From Patiria pectinifera (Eukaryota > Echinodermata > Asteroidea > Valvatida > Asterinidae): DNA of 64,000 nt. The position numbers and the translations under genes are program-made. Shown here piece by piece: positions 1-12,647 of the stretch (its first letter is position 1; each line of letters starts with the position of its first letter). Below the pieces are notes generated by a model. The model saw only the letters and a list, made by a program, of their open reading frames with translations. It made no database searches and had not been told where the DNA came from. Location of the stretch: assembly GCA_029964075.1 (NCBI GenBank), contig CM057135.1, positions 32,911,366 through 32,975,365 on the forward strand, read 5' to 3'.

Positions 1-72
1 ACCCTAATTTCCTACACGCCCGAACCTGAGGTTTCAGTAAAATCCCTTGTGCTACGGCTGCTAGTCTATACT

Positions 73-216
73 CACGCGTACGAGTTGGCTCGCGTACGAG
101 TTGGTCCGCGTACGAGTTATCCCGCGTACGAGTTGACTCGCGTACGAGTTGGTTCGCGTACGAGTTATCCTGCGTACGAGTTGGTCGCATACGAGTTGGC
201 TCGCGTACGAGTTGAC
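73..216. repeat. 16-bp tandem repeat (CGCGTACGAGTT core), nine units
   Basis: Nine consecutive units share the core CGTACGAGTT; most are 16 bp and one is 15 bp. The four bases after the core vary in a pattern (GGCT, GGTC, ATCC, then GACT, GGTT, ATCC), which suggests a 48-bp higher-order unit of three. Each unit contains the palindrome CGTACG. The array reads through one frame as a short repetitive peptide, but nothing supports translation. Confidence 0.9.
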
Positions 217-425
217 CTGTCTCAAGAAACTAACAAAAAAAATTGGATTTTGTAGGATTCTGCTGCAATGCAGAGTAATTTATTTATATGTTTTGTTATA
301 ATAATATAATGTTTGAATGCTCATTGAAGTTTAGTTGAGCATTCCAAAATCTCCAAAATGCTCTTTGCGAAATGGAGGATTTTGCAGATTTTGCATCAGA
401 TTCGAACCGGCCAACTGATCCCGTT

Positions 426-502
426 AGCTCGGTGGTCGAGTGGTAAGAGTGACATCTGCACTAGAAAGCAGGAGGTCGTGGGTTCGAGTCCCACCCGGGT
501 GA
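426..502 (+). other. tRNA-like sequence (tRNA pseudogene or SINE head)
   Basis: A cloverleaf can be drawn: acceptor AGCTCGG against CCGGGTG with one mismatch at the end, D-stem GTC/GAC, anticodon stem TCTGC/GCAGG, and a perfect T-arm GTGGG-TTCGAGT-CCCAC. The D-arm and T-arm contain recognisable A and B box motifs. The anticodon loop ACTAGAAA is 8 nt instead of 7 and the acceptor is imperfect, so a working tRNA is unlikely. It is more likely a degenerate tRNA copy or the head of a tRNA-derived SINE. Confidence 0.6.
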
Positions 503-3500
503 TGTTTTCCAACTTTTAGTTTCACTCAGGAGGTAACACACTGAGTATACAGTGTTTAAAAACGTCGGTGAAGGGCAAAACCTAATTTGATCAACTTAAA
601 CCTGTTATTATTGGAAATGGGGCGAAATGGAAATGGGGCGAAGTGACCGACTCCCCGCTAACAAATTGGTAAGGGCCAAGGTTTAAGACCCATACGTCTC
701 TATTATTAGACCGACTGCAGATATAAGAGGAATGAAAATATTCCATATCACACTATACTTACATTTATGGCTGTTATATCGAAAAGTTTGGCACTGGTGT
801 GATAAAAAAATTGAGAAATCTGCAGTCAAATCTGCCGCTAAATTTCGTACAAGATGGCGACGAAGAATTAATTCGTTCGTTCGAGAACGAGGCGCGGCAG
901 AAAACCGTTATCCGTTTATTTCACTCCTCCACTAATTGCACATGCCACGATTAGACTGGTTTGCAGTCCTTCCCCTTTCGCAATGAGTAGTGATAACGCC
1001 CTCTGTTGGTATTGTGCTGCATAATGCAAACTGTCCGACAGAATTTCTTTATAATTTTGTTCTCGCTTTATGAAGGCAAATACAATGTTTTTATGCGATT
1101 AAATTGCTTAAACTTGTTGGTATTATTTCAATTCTGTATCTGTTAAATGTGATTTGAATGGGACTATCAAATTGTGCATTGCACGGACATCGCCAGGATT
1201 TTTTCTAGAGGGGGCAAAGCACATCCACCCCCAAAAAATCCTTGTACTTTTTCTAGCATATTCTTATTTTTATCATTTTTCAAGGGTTGGCGGGGGGACA
1301 TTTGCCCACCCCCCCCCCATTGATTCCCCTCCATTTTGTTTAATACGTATCAAATTAATAGCAATATGACTACACACCTCTTTTTCCCCCTCTGTTTTTC
1401 TCCTTTTTTCTTTTCAAGGGGGAGGGGCAAGGGCCCTTGTCTCTCTCTCCCCCCCCCCTCACGACGCCCATGCTACACTACCTTGCATGGACCAGATTAT
1501 TCGCAATTTATTGGAAATATTTTAGAGACTCATTAAGTTTATTAAAACAACAATATTTTTTTTTAACTTTTGACTATCAGATTTTCCGATGATCAAAAGT
1601 TACTCGTGAAAAGAAGTATTAAAAACTAATAAAAACAAAATAGTACCATGCGAGAGTCGCAATAAAATGTTGTATGTCTATCTATCACTGGAAACAAAAG
1701 CCGTGCAACATAGGGCCACCTTGAATAAAAAGGATGTATCGGGCTTTTTGTTAAACATTTGTTAAAGAAAAAAATCCGACTTTACACTATTCCGGTTTTC
1801 CCCATCCACCACACCCCCACGCGTAACAGCTGTTTTTGTTGTTGTTTTTTTTTTAAAGCTTTTTCCCGTCCCCTCCCCCCCCCCCTCAAACTACGCCTTC
1901 GATGAGCATCTGTGATAAGTAAGATGAAGGTGAAGTAGCGCTCTGAATATTTCCTTTTGAACTACTGAGCAGGCAAGTCACGGGGTTCTAACTTTAGCCC
2001 GCCGATCCAAATCGGACGTAACATCCGACACATTCTGCTCAGAGTCAAGTCCCAATTATGACTCATGCTTAAACCGACCGGGTCCCGGGGACAGGAAATG
2101 TTTACTGTTCGGGTCCAGCCTTGGGCGCGGCGTGGTATTTCAGATACAGCCACACAATTCTCTTGAGAACTTCCTCCCTAGCCCTGTGAGGCAGTGGCGC
2201 ACCCACGATCTTGCTGGGGGGGGGGAGGCTCTCACAATATTTTTTTTTTTTTTTTGGGGGGGGGGGGGGATTCGCTCGTACCCCCCGCCCTGCAAACAGG
2301 ACGCTGGGATATTCTGATGTGCTTCACAGAATCTTCTGAAGGAAGTGGCCTATGACCTACGTATAAAGCATCTGGCTGCAGCTGTTCAAGACCGTAGTTA
2401 AGACAATGTGCGCAAATGCTATCCGAAAACTTCCAATAGAATTGCACACATTCCATACCGATGAGATTTCTGTTTCATTGCGGAACATGTGGACAAAATT
2501 TTGAGCGTCGCATAATGCAATCCGACCGTTCGTGATTCGAAACGGAGCCTGAGCGAGTGACGGGAATTGTAAATTTACAACACAGATAAGTTTTATAGAA
2601 CTTCCTACATTATTTCGCTTTTCAACGAGAAAAACATCTCTAAACTGGAATAAAAGAGTAATGAATCAGTCTTAACGGCCGTTTCAAACCTTGCAGAGTC
2701 ATGACCTTGATGACGCGCAGGTCACTGTCCACGCAAAATCTAACCAATCAGAGCGTGCATTCATCAGAGTATCCCAGCGTCCTATTTGCATGGGGGGGGG
2801 GGGTACGAGCGAAGGGGGGAGATACCTATTTTGACGTTGGTGGCGCCACGTACACCCCTATTATACTACTCGAAAAAAAGCCAACATAATCATATTATCA
2901 CCAAGGTAATTGTGGGCCACTGCCGTGAGGCTGTGGTGCAAATTGCGTGCCTTGAATCAAGAGCACGACTTATCAATAACCTGTACATTCAGTGGAAGGA
3001 GCGTTTATTTTTGCGTAATAATAAAACATTATAAAACGCAACCCGGCGCTGTTGTTTCCCCAAGACATTTACAGAAAGTATCCATCTGTTTTAGCGTAGT
3101 GAAAACCACTAAGTCTGATTCGTCATGCAGAAATTATTGTTGGAACATAGCAGTTAAAACTATGGATAAAGAAAGTTCAAGTGCAGGTTTGCGTATTAAA
3201 GGATGGGCGGTGCTCTCTTAAAAAGGGTAAACTGTGACAGAAACAGTTTCCCGGTCGGAAATTGGAGCGTCCGTTGCATTACTTGAAGCGAGTGCGCCTG
3301 TGCGCGGTATGAGGTCACCCTTGATACATGATAGAGATAGTTCAACTTAGTTGCTGCGTAAATGTCGAGACATTCTGCAGTTTTTCATACGTTATGTACA
3401 TCCTTCAGTGTCTCTACCTCAAGAATATTCTGTCACTCCTATAGCACTTCAAATGTCAATTGACGCATATAGGTAAGTTTGACATTATACTTTCGTATAA

Positions 3501-3579
3501 AAGATACAGATATCGGATAATTAAATGCCACACACAGTACGGCAGATGGGATTATGGGATTTGGTACACAGAGTATGTC
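503..3579. other. Intergenic region, no gene recognised
   Basis: No open frame here resembles a protein. The stretch has several G or C homopolymer tracts (near 1300, 1450, 1880, 2220-2290 and 2790) next to phrases such as CAGTGGCGCACCCACG at 2191. These look like degraded ends of short DNA transposons of the kind seen intact further on. A stretch with a repetitive look near 600-640 repeats GGAAATGGGGCGAA. Confidence 0.6.
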
Positions 3580-3698
3580 ATCGCAGATTTGTCCTTTGAA
3601 AAAATATAGGTAGAATAACAAGCAATGGCAGCCATTTTGAAAATGTTGAAAATGGCTTTTTGTACCTATATTCAGTTTTTAAAGGACAAATCTGCGAT
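3580..3698. repeat. Inverted-repeat hairpin element
   Basis: The left end ATCGCAGATTTGTCCTTT is matched exactly by the reverse complement at the right end, and the inner flanks (ATATAGGTA / TACCTATAT) continue the pairing. A smaller palindrome, GCCATTTT...AAAATGGC, sits at the centre. It ends a few bases before the TTAA-flanked element at 3708. It is either a foldback MITE or a remnant of one; no coding content. Confidence 0.75.
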
Positions 3699-3707
3699 GG
3701 CCCTTAA

Positions 3708-4220
3708 AGGGAATATACATCATTTGCTTTTGCTGTAATTTTCAGAAATGGATGGAATTGGGGGGTTGGAAATATATAGCAAATATAGTTACACTGACTT
3801 TGTTGAGGTTTTGGGCTCGAAAATGGTATAAAAACCAAGAAAAACAAACATTTTCCTGTAGTCTGGTTTCCTGACTCCATATAAGAAGAAACAGAGCAGT
3901 TCAAATACACTGGGGAATTGTAAGGTCAGGGAACCAGTCTAGCTGGCTTGTACCCGTTCATAGGTGTGTAATCGATTGCAAACAAGTGCGATGGTCAATT
4001 GGGGCCAGTATTTGAAGAAGAAAAACAGTTTTCCAACGCTGGTCGGCCGACCAGCGTTGGAAATTGATACAAAAATACCACTTTCTTGAAAATGACAGTA
4101 TACCAGGTGCTATGATTTTACAGGATGCTTTACACTGTCATTCACTAACAGTCCAGCAAGGTATTTCAAAATGATTTGGTAGTTTTATTTTTTGATGTTT
4201 GCAAATGTTGTATTTTCCCT
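3708..4220. mobile_element. TTAA-flanked non-autonomous DNA transposon, family A copy 1
   Basis: The element is 513 bp and flanked by TTAA at 3704-3707 and 4221-4224. Its ends are AGGGAATATACATCATTTGC and the reverse complement of GCAAATGTTGTATTTTCCCT, an inverted pair with a few mismatches. A second copy lies at 27424-27925 in the opposite sense and shares internal phrases such as TTTCCAACGCTGGT, GGTCAGGGAACCAG and GGATGCTTTACACTGTCA. TTAA target sites are typical of piggyBac-type elements; assignment to that superfamily is inference. It encodes no transposase. Confidence 0.85.
4030..4063. repeat. Perfect 34-bp palindrome inside family A copy 1
   Basis: A perfect palindrome is centred between 4046 and 4047 around GGTCGGCCGACC, with arms running out to TTTCCAACGCT and AGCGTTGGAAA. 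The other family copy (around 27570) has only one arm, TTTCCAACGCTGGTTGGAGA, so the palindrome is specific to this copy or has decayed in the other. Confidence 0.95.
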
Positions 4221-4572
4221 TTAAGCCAAATATCTTTCTGACTGTGTGCCAAATGCCATGCTTGTATCATCAAAGGCACAATCCCCCAAATATATATGTC
4301 CCCTATCTGTCCCACTAATAGTGCTTGTGTATGACGCCTGATATTTGCTTCAGATGTTAATTTTGTTTTAGGTGAAGGTCGCTTTATCCTTTGAGTGAAG
4401 GGGAAAAAGCGAGTCAAATTTTCTGTCGTCAAGGCGAATTTCCGAGGTTCAAATTCGCAAAAGTGACAAAATTTCTGAATTACGCTTATTTTTGCAGCGA
4501 GAGTTTCTTTGTTATCAATGGGGTTATCAAACAATCTTGGCTTTTTTGTTCCTGGTAATTCCTAGATGAGGT

Positions 4573-6513
4573 ATGGCAGAGGCTGCAACGAAGACCGCAC
4601 TGGGACGGATAAGTCAAAGCCACCTGGAATGTCCAATCTGCCGCTGTCGCTACACCGATCCGAAGATACTGGACTGCCTGCACACCTTCTGTCTGAACTG
4701 CCTTGACAAGCTTGTCAGCGGTGAACAGCAGCGGCAACACCAGATCATTTGCCCACTGTGCCGGCAACTGACGGACATCCCGGACGCGGGTTTACAGAGT
4801 CTCCAAAACTGCTTCTTCCTCAAGTCCCTGGTGGATGAGTTCAGCAAGCAGGAGCTGCTGCTGGGACACACCTCGGTGCAGATACCGATTTGCCAGCAAT
4901 GCGACGAGGGCTTGGAGGCGGTGGCCCGGTGCAAGGACTGCGACGAGAACATATGCAAGAAGTGCCAGGAAGCCCACGGGCGCTGGAAACGCACAAAGAA
5001 TCACCAGGTCGTCACGGTGGAGAGCCTGATGAACCACACCGATGGCCCGCTGATAGAGGTTAGAAAAACTGACAGCCAGGCCCCAAAATGTAGGACCCAT
5101 CCCGATTACAGAGTCTGTTTTTACTGCTCTACCTGCGAGATGTCAATCTGCGCCAGATGTGCAGCAGTCGAGCACCGCACGGACGAACACAAGTACAGTG
5201 AAATCGCCGACGTCGTCGGATCGCTGAGGAAAGACGTCGACGAGGCTTTGCTTATGTTTGAAGATTGCAGAGAGAGATTTCAAGTCGCCCACAGGTCTAC
5301 AGAGCATGCGAGGGACAGGTTAAAGATGATGGTTGAAAGGGCTTGCCAAGCTATTTCTGCAAAAGAGGAAGAAGAGATTGCTAAGATTAGAGAGAAATCT
5401 CGCAGTTTGAGAGAGAAGGTCGCGGAGATCGGTCGGGGGAGGGATGATAAGTACGAAGAAGTACTCGCTCGCAACCGCGAGCAGATGGAGCGGGCCGACC
5501 GAGTCGTCAAGACGGTGACCGAACTGATGCAAGAAGCCGAAAAAGACGAGCTCTTGGACCTCAAATCCAAGATCATGCACAACCTGGAGTCCCAAGGGGA
5601 GGTATGGTTCGAACCAGTGCCTTATGAACTGTCATACATTGGAGTCAAATGCAAGGACGTTGTAAGCGACGTCGACCTTGCTCAGATAGTCCAGGAAGAG
5701 AAATGGAAGCTGAAGGAAGAGTTTGGTAAGAAAGGAGACGGGCGGGGAGAATTCAAGGGAGCGACAGGGGTGGGCTGCCTGAAGGACGGAGGGATCGCAG
5801 TGACGGATACCAAACACCAACGGCTGACGATGCTGACCGCAACAGGTGCTTGTAAACATACACTGAGTCATGCAAAGGAAGGCTCGTTCAAGTTAAAAGC
5901 GCCCTACAGTGTGGCCGTGACCTGTGATGACCTCCTGTTGATTACTGACGTCGACAAAGTGAAGGTGTTTGACAGCGAGCTGCAGCTGCAGCATCAGTTT
6001 GTGCCATCCGAGGATGACCCCGATTGTCGTTTGAAGAGTTACCTCAGCGGTATCTCCGTGGACACGAAGAACCGAGTAGCTGTGGCAGACAGCGGCCGGA
6101 AGGTCATCTCTGTCCACAACCTGGACGGGTCCCTGATCACCACTGTACCCAATGACATGATTCACGGCTACATATCATTCAGCCGAGAGGACTGTCTGGT
6201 CTTCACCAATTACCACGAGAGGCGGCTTCTGTGCGTGGATCTCAAGGGGAACAAAGTGTTCGATGTCGGTACCTCTGTCGGTAGGAAGTCGGCCAAGCCG
6301 ATCGGTGTTTGTTGCGACGAGGCAGGGGACATTTATGTCTCGACTCACTACGGTCAGACGGGGAGCTGTGAGATTCACCACTATGACCCGGAAGGGATGT
6401 ACATCGGCCGCGTGGCTCGCGGACTCTTTAACCCGTTCGCGATGGCGTTCGCGTCGGACGGGAATCTGGTTGTGGCTGACATGCACTCCGTTAAGATCTT
6501 TCATCGTGCGTGA
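4573..6513 (+). CDS. TRIM-family protein with NHL repeats (probable E3 ubiquitin ligase)
   Basis: A 646-residue single-exon protein. A C3HC4 RING finger is seen at residues 20-63 (C20, C23, C35, H37, C40, C43, C60, C63). B-box 1 follows at about 107-147 and B-box 2 at about 173-206 (C173, H176, C185, C188, C193, C196, H201, H206). Residues about 210-340 are rich in E, K and R with heptad character, as expected for the TRIM coiled coil. From about residue 378 there are NHL-like blades (GRGEFKGATGVGCLKDGGIA and later repeats) forming a beta-propeller to the C-terminus. This is the layout of TRIM2/TRIM3/TRIM71-like proteins, but I see no filamin domain. Family role: ubiquitin transfer to bound substrates, often in the cytoplasm. 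The start is the first ATG of the frame. TTTTTGCAG at 4489-4497 could be an acceptor of a 5' UTR intron. GC-rich coding DNA stands out from AT-rich flanks. Exact orthology is not assigned, since such genes are often expanded in invertebrate deuterostomes. Confidence 0.93.
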   Translation: MAEAATKTALGRISQSHLECPICRCRYTDPKILDCLHTFCLNCLDKLVSGEQQRQHQIICPLCRQLTDIPDAGLQSLQNCFFLKSLVDEFSKQELLLGHTSVQIPICQQCDEGLEAVARCKDCDENICKKCQEAHGRWKRTKNHQVVTVESLMNHTDGPLIEVRKTDSQAPKCRTHPDYRVCFYCSTCEMSICARCAAVEHRTDEHKYSEIADVVGSLRKDVDEALLMFEDCRERFQVAHRSTEHARDRLKMMVERACQAISAKEEEEIAKIREKSRSLREKVAEIGRGRDDKYEEVLARNREQMERADRVVKTVTELMQEAEKDELLDLKSKIMHNLESQGEVWFEPVPYELSYIGVKCKDVVSDVDLAQIVQEEKWKLKEEFGKKGDGRGEFKGATGVGCLKDGGIAVTDTKHQRLTMLTATGACKHTLSHAKEGSFKLKAPYSVAVTCDDLLLITDVDKVKVFDSELQLQHQFVPSEDDPDCRLKSYLSGISVDTKNRVAVADSGRKVISVHNLDGSLITTVPNDMIHGYISFSREDCLVFTNYHERRLLCVDLKGNKVFDVGTSVGRKSAKPIGVCCDEAGDIYVSTHYGQTGSCEIHHYDPEGMYIGRVARGLFNPFAMAFASDGNLVVADMHSVKIFHRA

Positions 6514-9500
6514 TTCCCAAAGTTTCTACCATATCTGGCCATGTTCATATCGGCGATGGATGACCTAAGGGTATAATCCAAATCTGATATGATTGCTAGA
6601 CTGGCAAGTTCGTCAACCGCGTTATTAGCCGTCATATTGCATCAGCGCTTACCTCTGATATCACATTCCTATTGGGAACACACTTTGATTAAAATGATAC
6701 TGTCCTGAATCTAAACTACAGGCGCGCTTTAGACAAATTTTTATTACAATTTCGACACCTCAAATTAAAAATGTTAGATAAGCCACTTGACCAGCTCGGA
6801 TCGTGATGCGATACAATGCATATACGCAAGGGAAAAGGGACACAAAAGTCAAGACGGTTTAGGGCCAGCTCCATAATGTACATGTAAATAAAAAAAATAC
6901 CCCCCAAAAAATCCGTTGCTTTTGTTTTGGTTGGATTTTTATATAAACAGGATCTAGGAGCTTGAAAATTCAATATTTTTCCAATATTGATTATGCTAAT
7001 GTAAAACATTGGCCACAATATCACAAGGATAAGTTTTATCATCCTTGGTTTTTAATCACGATAAGAAACCTGTATCGGTTTAATATCCGCTGTGCATTGC
7101 GCTCAAGGTTCTCTTGTACAGAAAATGCAGTCATCGCGATCGACGACTTCGCTGTGCTTTTTACACTTCCAATGCAAGTGTTAATATCAATTGATTTACA
7201 CTGTCAGGCGGAAACTAATTAACTGTGGCACCCAACTTCTTCACATTCCCTGCAAGAGAGGCAATCTTCTGTCACAGTCCGTTTTTAGCTCTTTTTTTCC
7301 CACAGCAATGACACCACAGCCAGTGGCTCAAGAAAGTTCGCATTAAGCGTTTACTAATTATCTAACCGAGAGTGAGTCACAGTCACGTCAGAAGGCATCA
7401 ATCGACGCTTCGGGGCGTTGCTTTGTTTTAAGTGATGCTGCTCTCCCCAGTTATCCATTAGGGGGATGAGATGGAAGGCGCTGCCAAACATTTGGAGAAC
7501 AGGGCGATCCATGACGCTGCACAAGATGTTTGATTGCCTTCATTCGTGTGTGGCTGGAAAATGAGATGACAGGATAAGTCTTAAAAGGTTGAGAGCTCTG
7601 CAGCCAGGGCTTAACAGATTCGTCTTTAGTTTCCAAGCAGGTGTTGTAAAATTACTGGCCATGTGCTCCTGTGTGATCGTGCGCTTTTAAAATGGAATCA
7701 CGCTCTGGAATCGGGTTTTGTAAGAGCAAAGCACGAACATTCGATATTTGTTTCAAACGCAAAGAGCTCGGGATGTCTACACTGACTACTGGGTCGGCAT
7801 ACAGTATACTTCAGTTTATCTACTGAACATTTTTGAAATTTTGCTTCATAATAGTACAAACGAAAACTGAAATAGCACCCAGGCTCTCTGTTGAATCATA
7901 TACATGTATTTAAATAAATGTACATCTCCATGCGTTACAACGAACCCATGCGACGTTATTGCGACACCCAATATATTTGCATTTCCTTCACTTTACACGC
8001 GACTCGCAAGGAAGAGGAAGCAAAAAATGTATTTATTTCATGTATAAGCAACTCGCATCTTGAATATCAATTTACAAATTACACTGACCGAGGTTTCGTT
8101 TGACAAGGAACTTTATGTTTGATTGGAAAGCAACCCATAAATAATCTATAAAAATACATCTCACTTAATGTCAGCATTTCCCAGGCATATCTCGCAGATG
8201 CACACAGCTGGCGCGGTAACATATAGGCCTGTTTATAGCATAGCAAGCACTGGTTCGTTGCACTGTTATACTATAGTACTTAAACCCGGAATCTATAATA
8301 ATCAGGGGGATAAGTTAATTACGATTTTCCATAATAATGGCGGCTATTGTAATGACTGTCAGTCTTGTTTTCAGCTTTGATATATCACTTTATTAGCTTA
8401 ATTACTGTAGTGAAAACAAGAGCAGGTCCAATACAGGCTGAGGAAACAGTCCAAATTTACTAACTCGTAATCAAATAAATTTCTTCTTTTTATTTAAAAT
8501 TTTCAGGGGGTGTGAGAGACTAACTAACGCATTTCTTCTTCAAGTGTATACGAAGACGTAATTTTACCATAGGAGTTCACTTTTTGCATCTAATTCAATG
8601 GCGGGTTTAGAGTGACGTCGCAATAAAAGCAGGCACACAAACGTTTTGTCAGAAATTGCCTCAGATCGCACCACAGCGATAATTTTTGGACCTACTTTTT
8701 AGGGGGACCACATTTTTTTTCGCCCCCGCCATAAAAAGAATTGTGTTCTGGACAAAAAAAAATTGTTTTAGAGGCACAGAGCCACACTTCCATTTCTTGT
8801 TTTGTTTTATGTTTGGCTTTATTGTTCTTCGATTTTCATCAACAATAATTTCGATGTTTTCATATGTTCGTAACAAAAGGAAGATATCTCCCTTGGCAAC
8901 TGGCCCAACCGAGAGAGGGCGCATTTTACGCATGTCTGTGACTCAAGGTATTTATTCTTGGAAAAAAAACACCGCAAAAGTGCAGCTGGTCAAGAGTTTT
9001 TAATCCAAAAAAAGATCAGCTGTCAAGGTCGCCCTGAATAAAAAAAAACCTGTTGTGTCCAATTAGTCATGGAATAACAATAAAAACTAGCACGAAACAG
9101 AAACTGACATCTGAAATATCACCGGATTAGGCCTGCATATGATTCTCGTGAAATTGCCGGTGGTGTCAGCAAAACTCGAAATTGATTTGATATACAACTT
9201 ATTAGCCAGGTTAATTAAGGCCCGATCACTCAGCCACGGAGGTCTCAAGGACGATGTAATCCGTCAAAAAGTCATTTTGTTCTATTAGTTTTGTACATAC
9301 GATACGAGAAACACGATAATACGATCCTCAAACTTTACGTTGACAACGCTTGATGTATAGCTGAATGATATACTTAGACGAGTTGATTAGCCTTTTGACG
9401 GGAAGTACAATGGGAAGGGAGGGTCATCAATATGTAGATTTACACAGCCATTTACGCGGGAACGCGATTTAATTAAATACCATCTGCTTCTACATTTTTA

Positions 9501-12500
9501 TGTTGATGTATCGAACATTGGTACGGTTGTATACTGAGATGATATTGCCGTATCATAATGTTCGAGTGACAACGGTGATTTTGTTTTTCATAATGCATCT
9601 AATAATTTGGTTGCATAGATAAATGCACTCACCATCCGGGCGAGGTTTTCGAGATTAGAGGACATTATAAATACAATTTGTTGTATGGTTACACTTATCG
9701 ATACTGGTTGGGCCAAGCATGGCAAAATTATATTGACTGTTGCATTAGGAATTGAAAACAAAAAAATTAAAGGTTGGAATTTTTGTGTGAACGAAAGCAT
9801 CGTGATTAAAGGACTTTCTTGCAGGATATGAAGAATCATGCACGCACGGTGCTTTATGCTGGACACGTTATACAGGTGCCTTTCTGATGGCACTTACTTC
9901 GGCAAAACGCGAGTATGCAGAACGTGAGAAGGAAGCACTTTTCCCCGCATATGGTGCACTTAAGTACATATTCTTGATGGCTGGCGCAAATACAAATTGC
10001 CATAAGGACAGCTAACCATTGTTTTGTTAATTTCAATACACAGGTATGCCCATTTGCCTGTACATTTTTTTTCACGTCTAGTGGTTCAATGAAGAGCCAT
10101 TTGAAAGAGGAGGGACGATGCATAATAAACAGCCTCATTGCATGTAATGCTATTAAAATACAAAACAACAGACCAATAAAACAGTGACATGCATGGAACA
10201 ATATATGACGGCAAAATACAGACATGCATAATGCATTATAATGTTGATGCAAACGGTTTTTATATTCCAGTTTTATTTCCTCTAATTTTAAGATGAAGTT
10301 GGAAATGCAATAAACGGCATCACTGTACATATTTCATTTTGAATGTACGTCTGAAACCTTGTCTGACTTTTACAGCTAATTTAGGTGAAGTCTTTATCTT
10401 TTGGCTCTCAGAAAGGATGGGTTTCAGTTCAATTTTTACTACGTAAGACACTTCCAGTCCATCTGCATGTGTTAATAGTAATACCCGCATATATAATACA
10501 TGACATGCAATAATACGGACCATACAAATTTCAAGCACAGTTTTGAGGGTGCTTAGACTGTTATGTGATATTGCATGTGGGGATGTACACGCATGTAAGC
10601 TGAGAATCGTATAGGAATTACATTAATAAATCGGAACAATTTTCCCCCTCCCCAGATTTTGGTGTAATTTGTGTTATCGTGTCCGTGTTTTCTGGACATT
10701 ACATCAGTCATATAAGTTTGTAACCGTACCCGAAACTATACCGCAGGTATAAAATAAACGTATTAATGTTGGCGAATTTCCAAATGGTACTGAAGCCGAG
10801 GGCCTCAGTGCTGCCTTTTGTTGAGAGGATTAAAACAAATATAACAGGTCCTCAATTCATACAATGCTAATTTGAAACTCGCCTATTGCACAATGGTTTT
10901 GAATTATTAGTTGTGTCTTTGGCTGTGACATTACAATTCTTGAAATATGATGCAAAAAGCCAATTGGCGATCAAAGAAGTTCAATCCGAAAGAAACCCTA
11001 ATCGAGTGAAATATTTATGACAATTTCAAAAAGTAAAAGATTTTGTTTTGATGATAAAACACACATGTGTGCTGAAGCTTATACAGGTTTGATAAAGCAA
11101 TGTCGTTGAACGATACTACAAGACACTTGATATCCGTCAATGAGCGAAGCTTGCGTGCCATAATGTAAACGACTACTCATTCCCACGAGCACATGTGAAA
11201 ATGAAACTGTTTTTAATTAAAACGATCCAGTTTTCCAGGGGCGATTATTGACTGTGCTATCAACAGTGTGTTGTTTTGATGAAGTTTCACTCGGTGAATA
11301 ACAACATGAAGAAACACAGAGCAATAATGTATTCGCGCTTTCTCTTTCTCGCATTTTCAAAGACGTATATATAAACTGAAAGTTGCGTGTGAAAGAAAAG
11401 GGTCACACCTGACGTAAGCTCGTTCATTGAAATTCCATTTGATGAACATCGATGACAATAATACTGCAACAGTTTGTGCATTGCAATGCATATGCATTAT
11501 TATAAGCAGCCCCATAATATGCAATCTGGAGGGCTCTGCATAAGTACGCAATAACGTTATTAGATATTTCTTGTGAGAAAAATAACACAAGATATTGGAA
11601 TGTAAATCTGGTCAAAATATTTAGTTTTCTGCTTCAGTTCATGGCACCATTAGATGAGCAAACATAACACGTAATTCACATCTACTTTACTGCGGTTGGA
11701 AAAAAAGCCTGGTGGATTCAAATTACTTTTAACGTATTCAGTGTAAGATGTCCATGAGTAGACACAGTCAACAACGGTTCGGAAAATGACATGGACTATA
11801 GACACAAAATATTTGCATGTACTTCCAAAAAAACAACTACACCATAGTTGAATCTGCATAAGGGAATAATAAATGCAAATTTAATCAACAGCCTCTGTTT
11901 TGCCTTGAATTATTCTACGGTTGACGAACTTAGTGTTTTTGAAATAAAATACCCAGCAGAAGTGATCTTGTGTCTGACAATGCTTGTATAAATGCGGTGT
12001 GTAAAAATGCGGGCATCGTCAAAAAACAACATAGAAAATATCAACAAAAACGAAGAAGAAACGAAACCAGGAATGATTGAAAAGTATATTTCGTTCGGTA
12101 AATGAAGAAAAAGTAATCCCAGTTTGGCAAATATAACATTAAGGTTTTTGCTCACAAATACGATACCTCCTTCCTTGAATAAATCACTCACTTTGTAAAT
12201 ATCGATTTGCTTGTAATTTGTACTGATTTTACAAATGTGCCTTCAAGTTGGGTAATCGGTTTATGTCCGTTTCGAGTACATTATATAAAACACTTACCCA
12301 AAAGTCAAGTTTAATAATTAAAGGTTTTTGCACTATAGTGTTGTAAACGCTCACATACAGCAATTTCAACAAATAAAAAAAGAAGACATTTGGCAATTTT
12401 GTCTGTTTCATGTCTTCAATAAGAAGCAGACGTATTCCTAAAATTCAAAATCAAACGATTTGCCGAGTTCAAGGTAACGTGTAATAAAATTTATGTATTG

Positions 12501-12647
12501 CAACGGAGCGCTGAAATACATAAGGCGTGTACTGAAAGACTAAATAAATTATACGATTTTATAAATAAAATCGCCGAGTTGGAACAACAATAAGATTTTT
12601 TTTCAATTTATATCACGAGAATAAAAGAACGAAATATATTTACGCTC
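6514..12647. other. AT-rich intergenic region, no gene recognised
   Basis: About 6 kb between the TRIM stop and the GPCR 3' side. All open frames are short (about 158 codons or less) and low-complexity or AT-driven, without recognisable domains. I saw no RNA gene or long tandem repeat. The region is likely shared 3' flank of two convergent genes, TRIM on plus and GPCR on minus. Confidence 0.6.

Noticed and set aside
49-255. 68-codon repetitive frame at the start of the window
   Set aside because: It is a read-through of the 16-bp tandem repeat.
4650-6504. Several minus-strand frames of 90-114 codons opposite the TRIM gene
   Set aside because: Shadows of the GC-rich TRIM coding sequence; no domains, and the plus-strand protein is clear.
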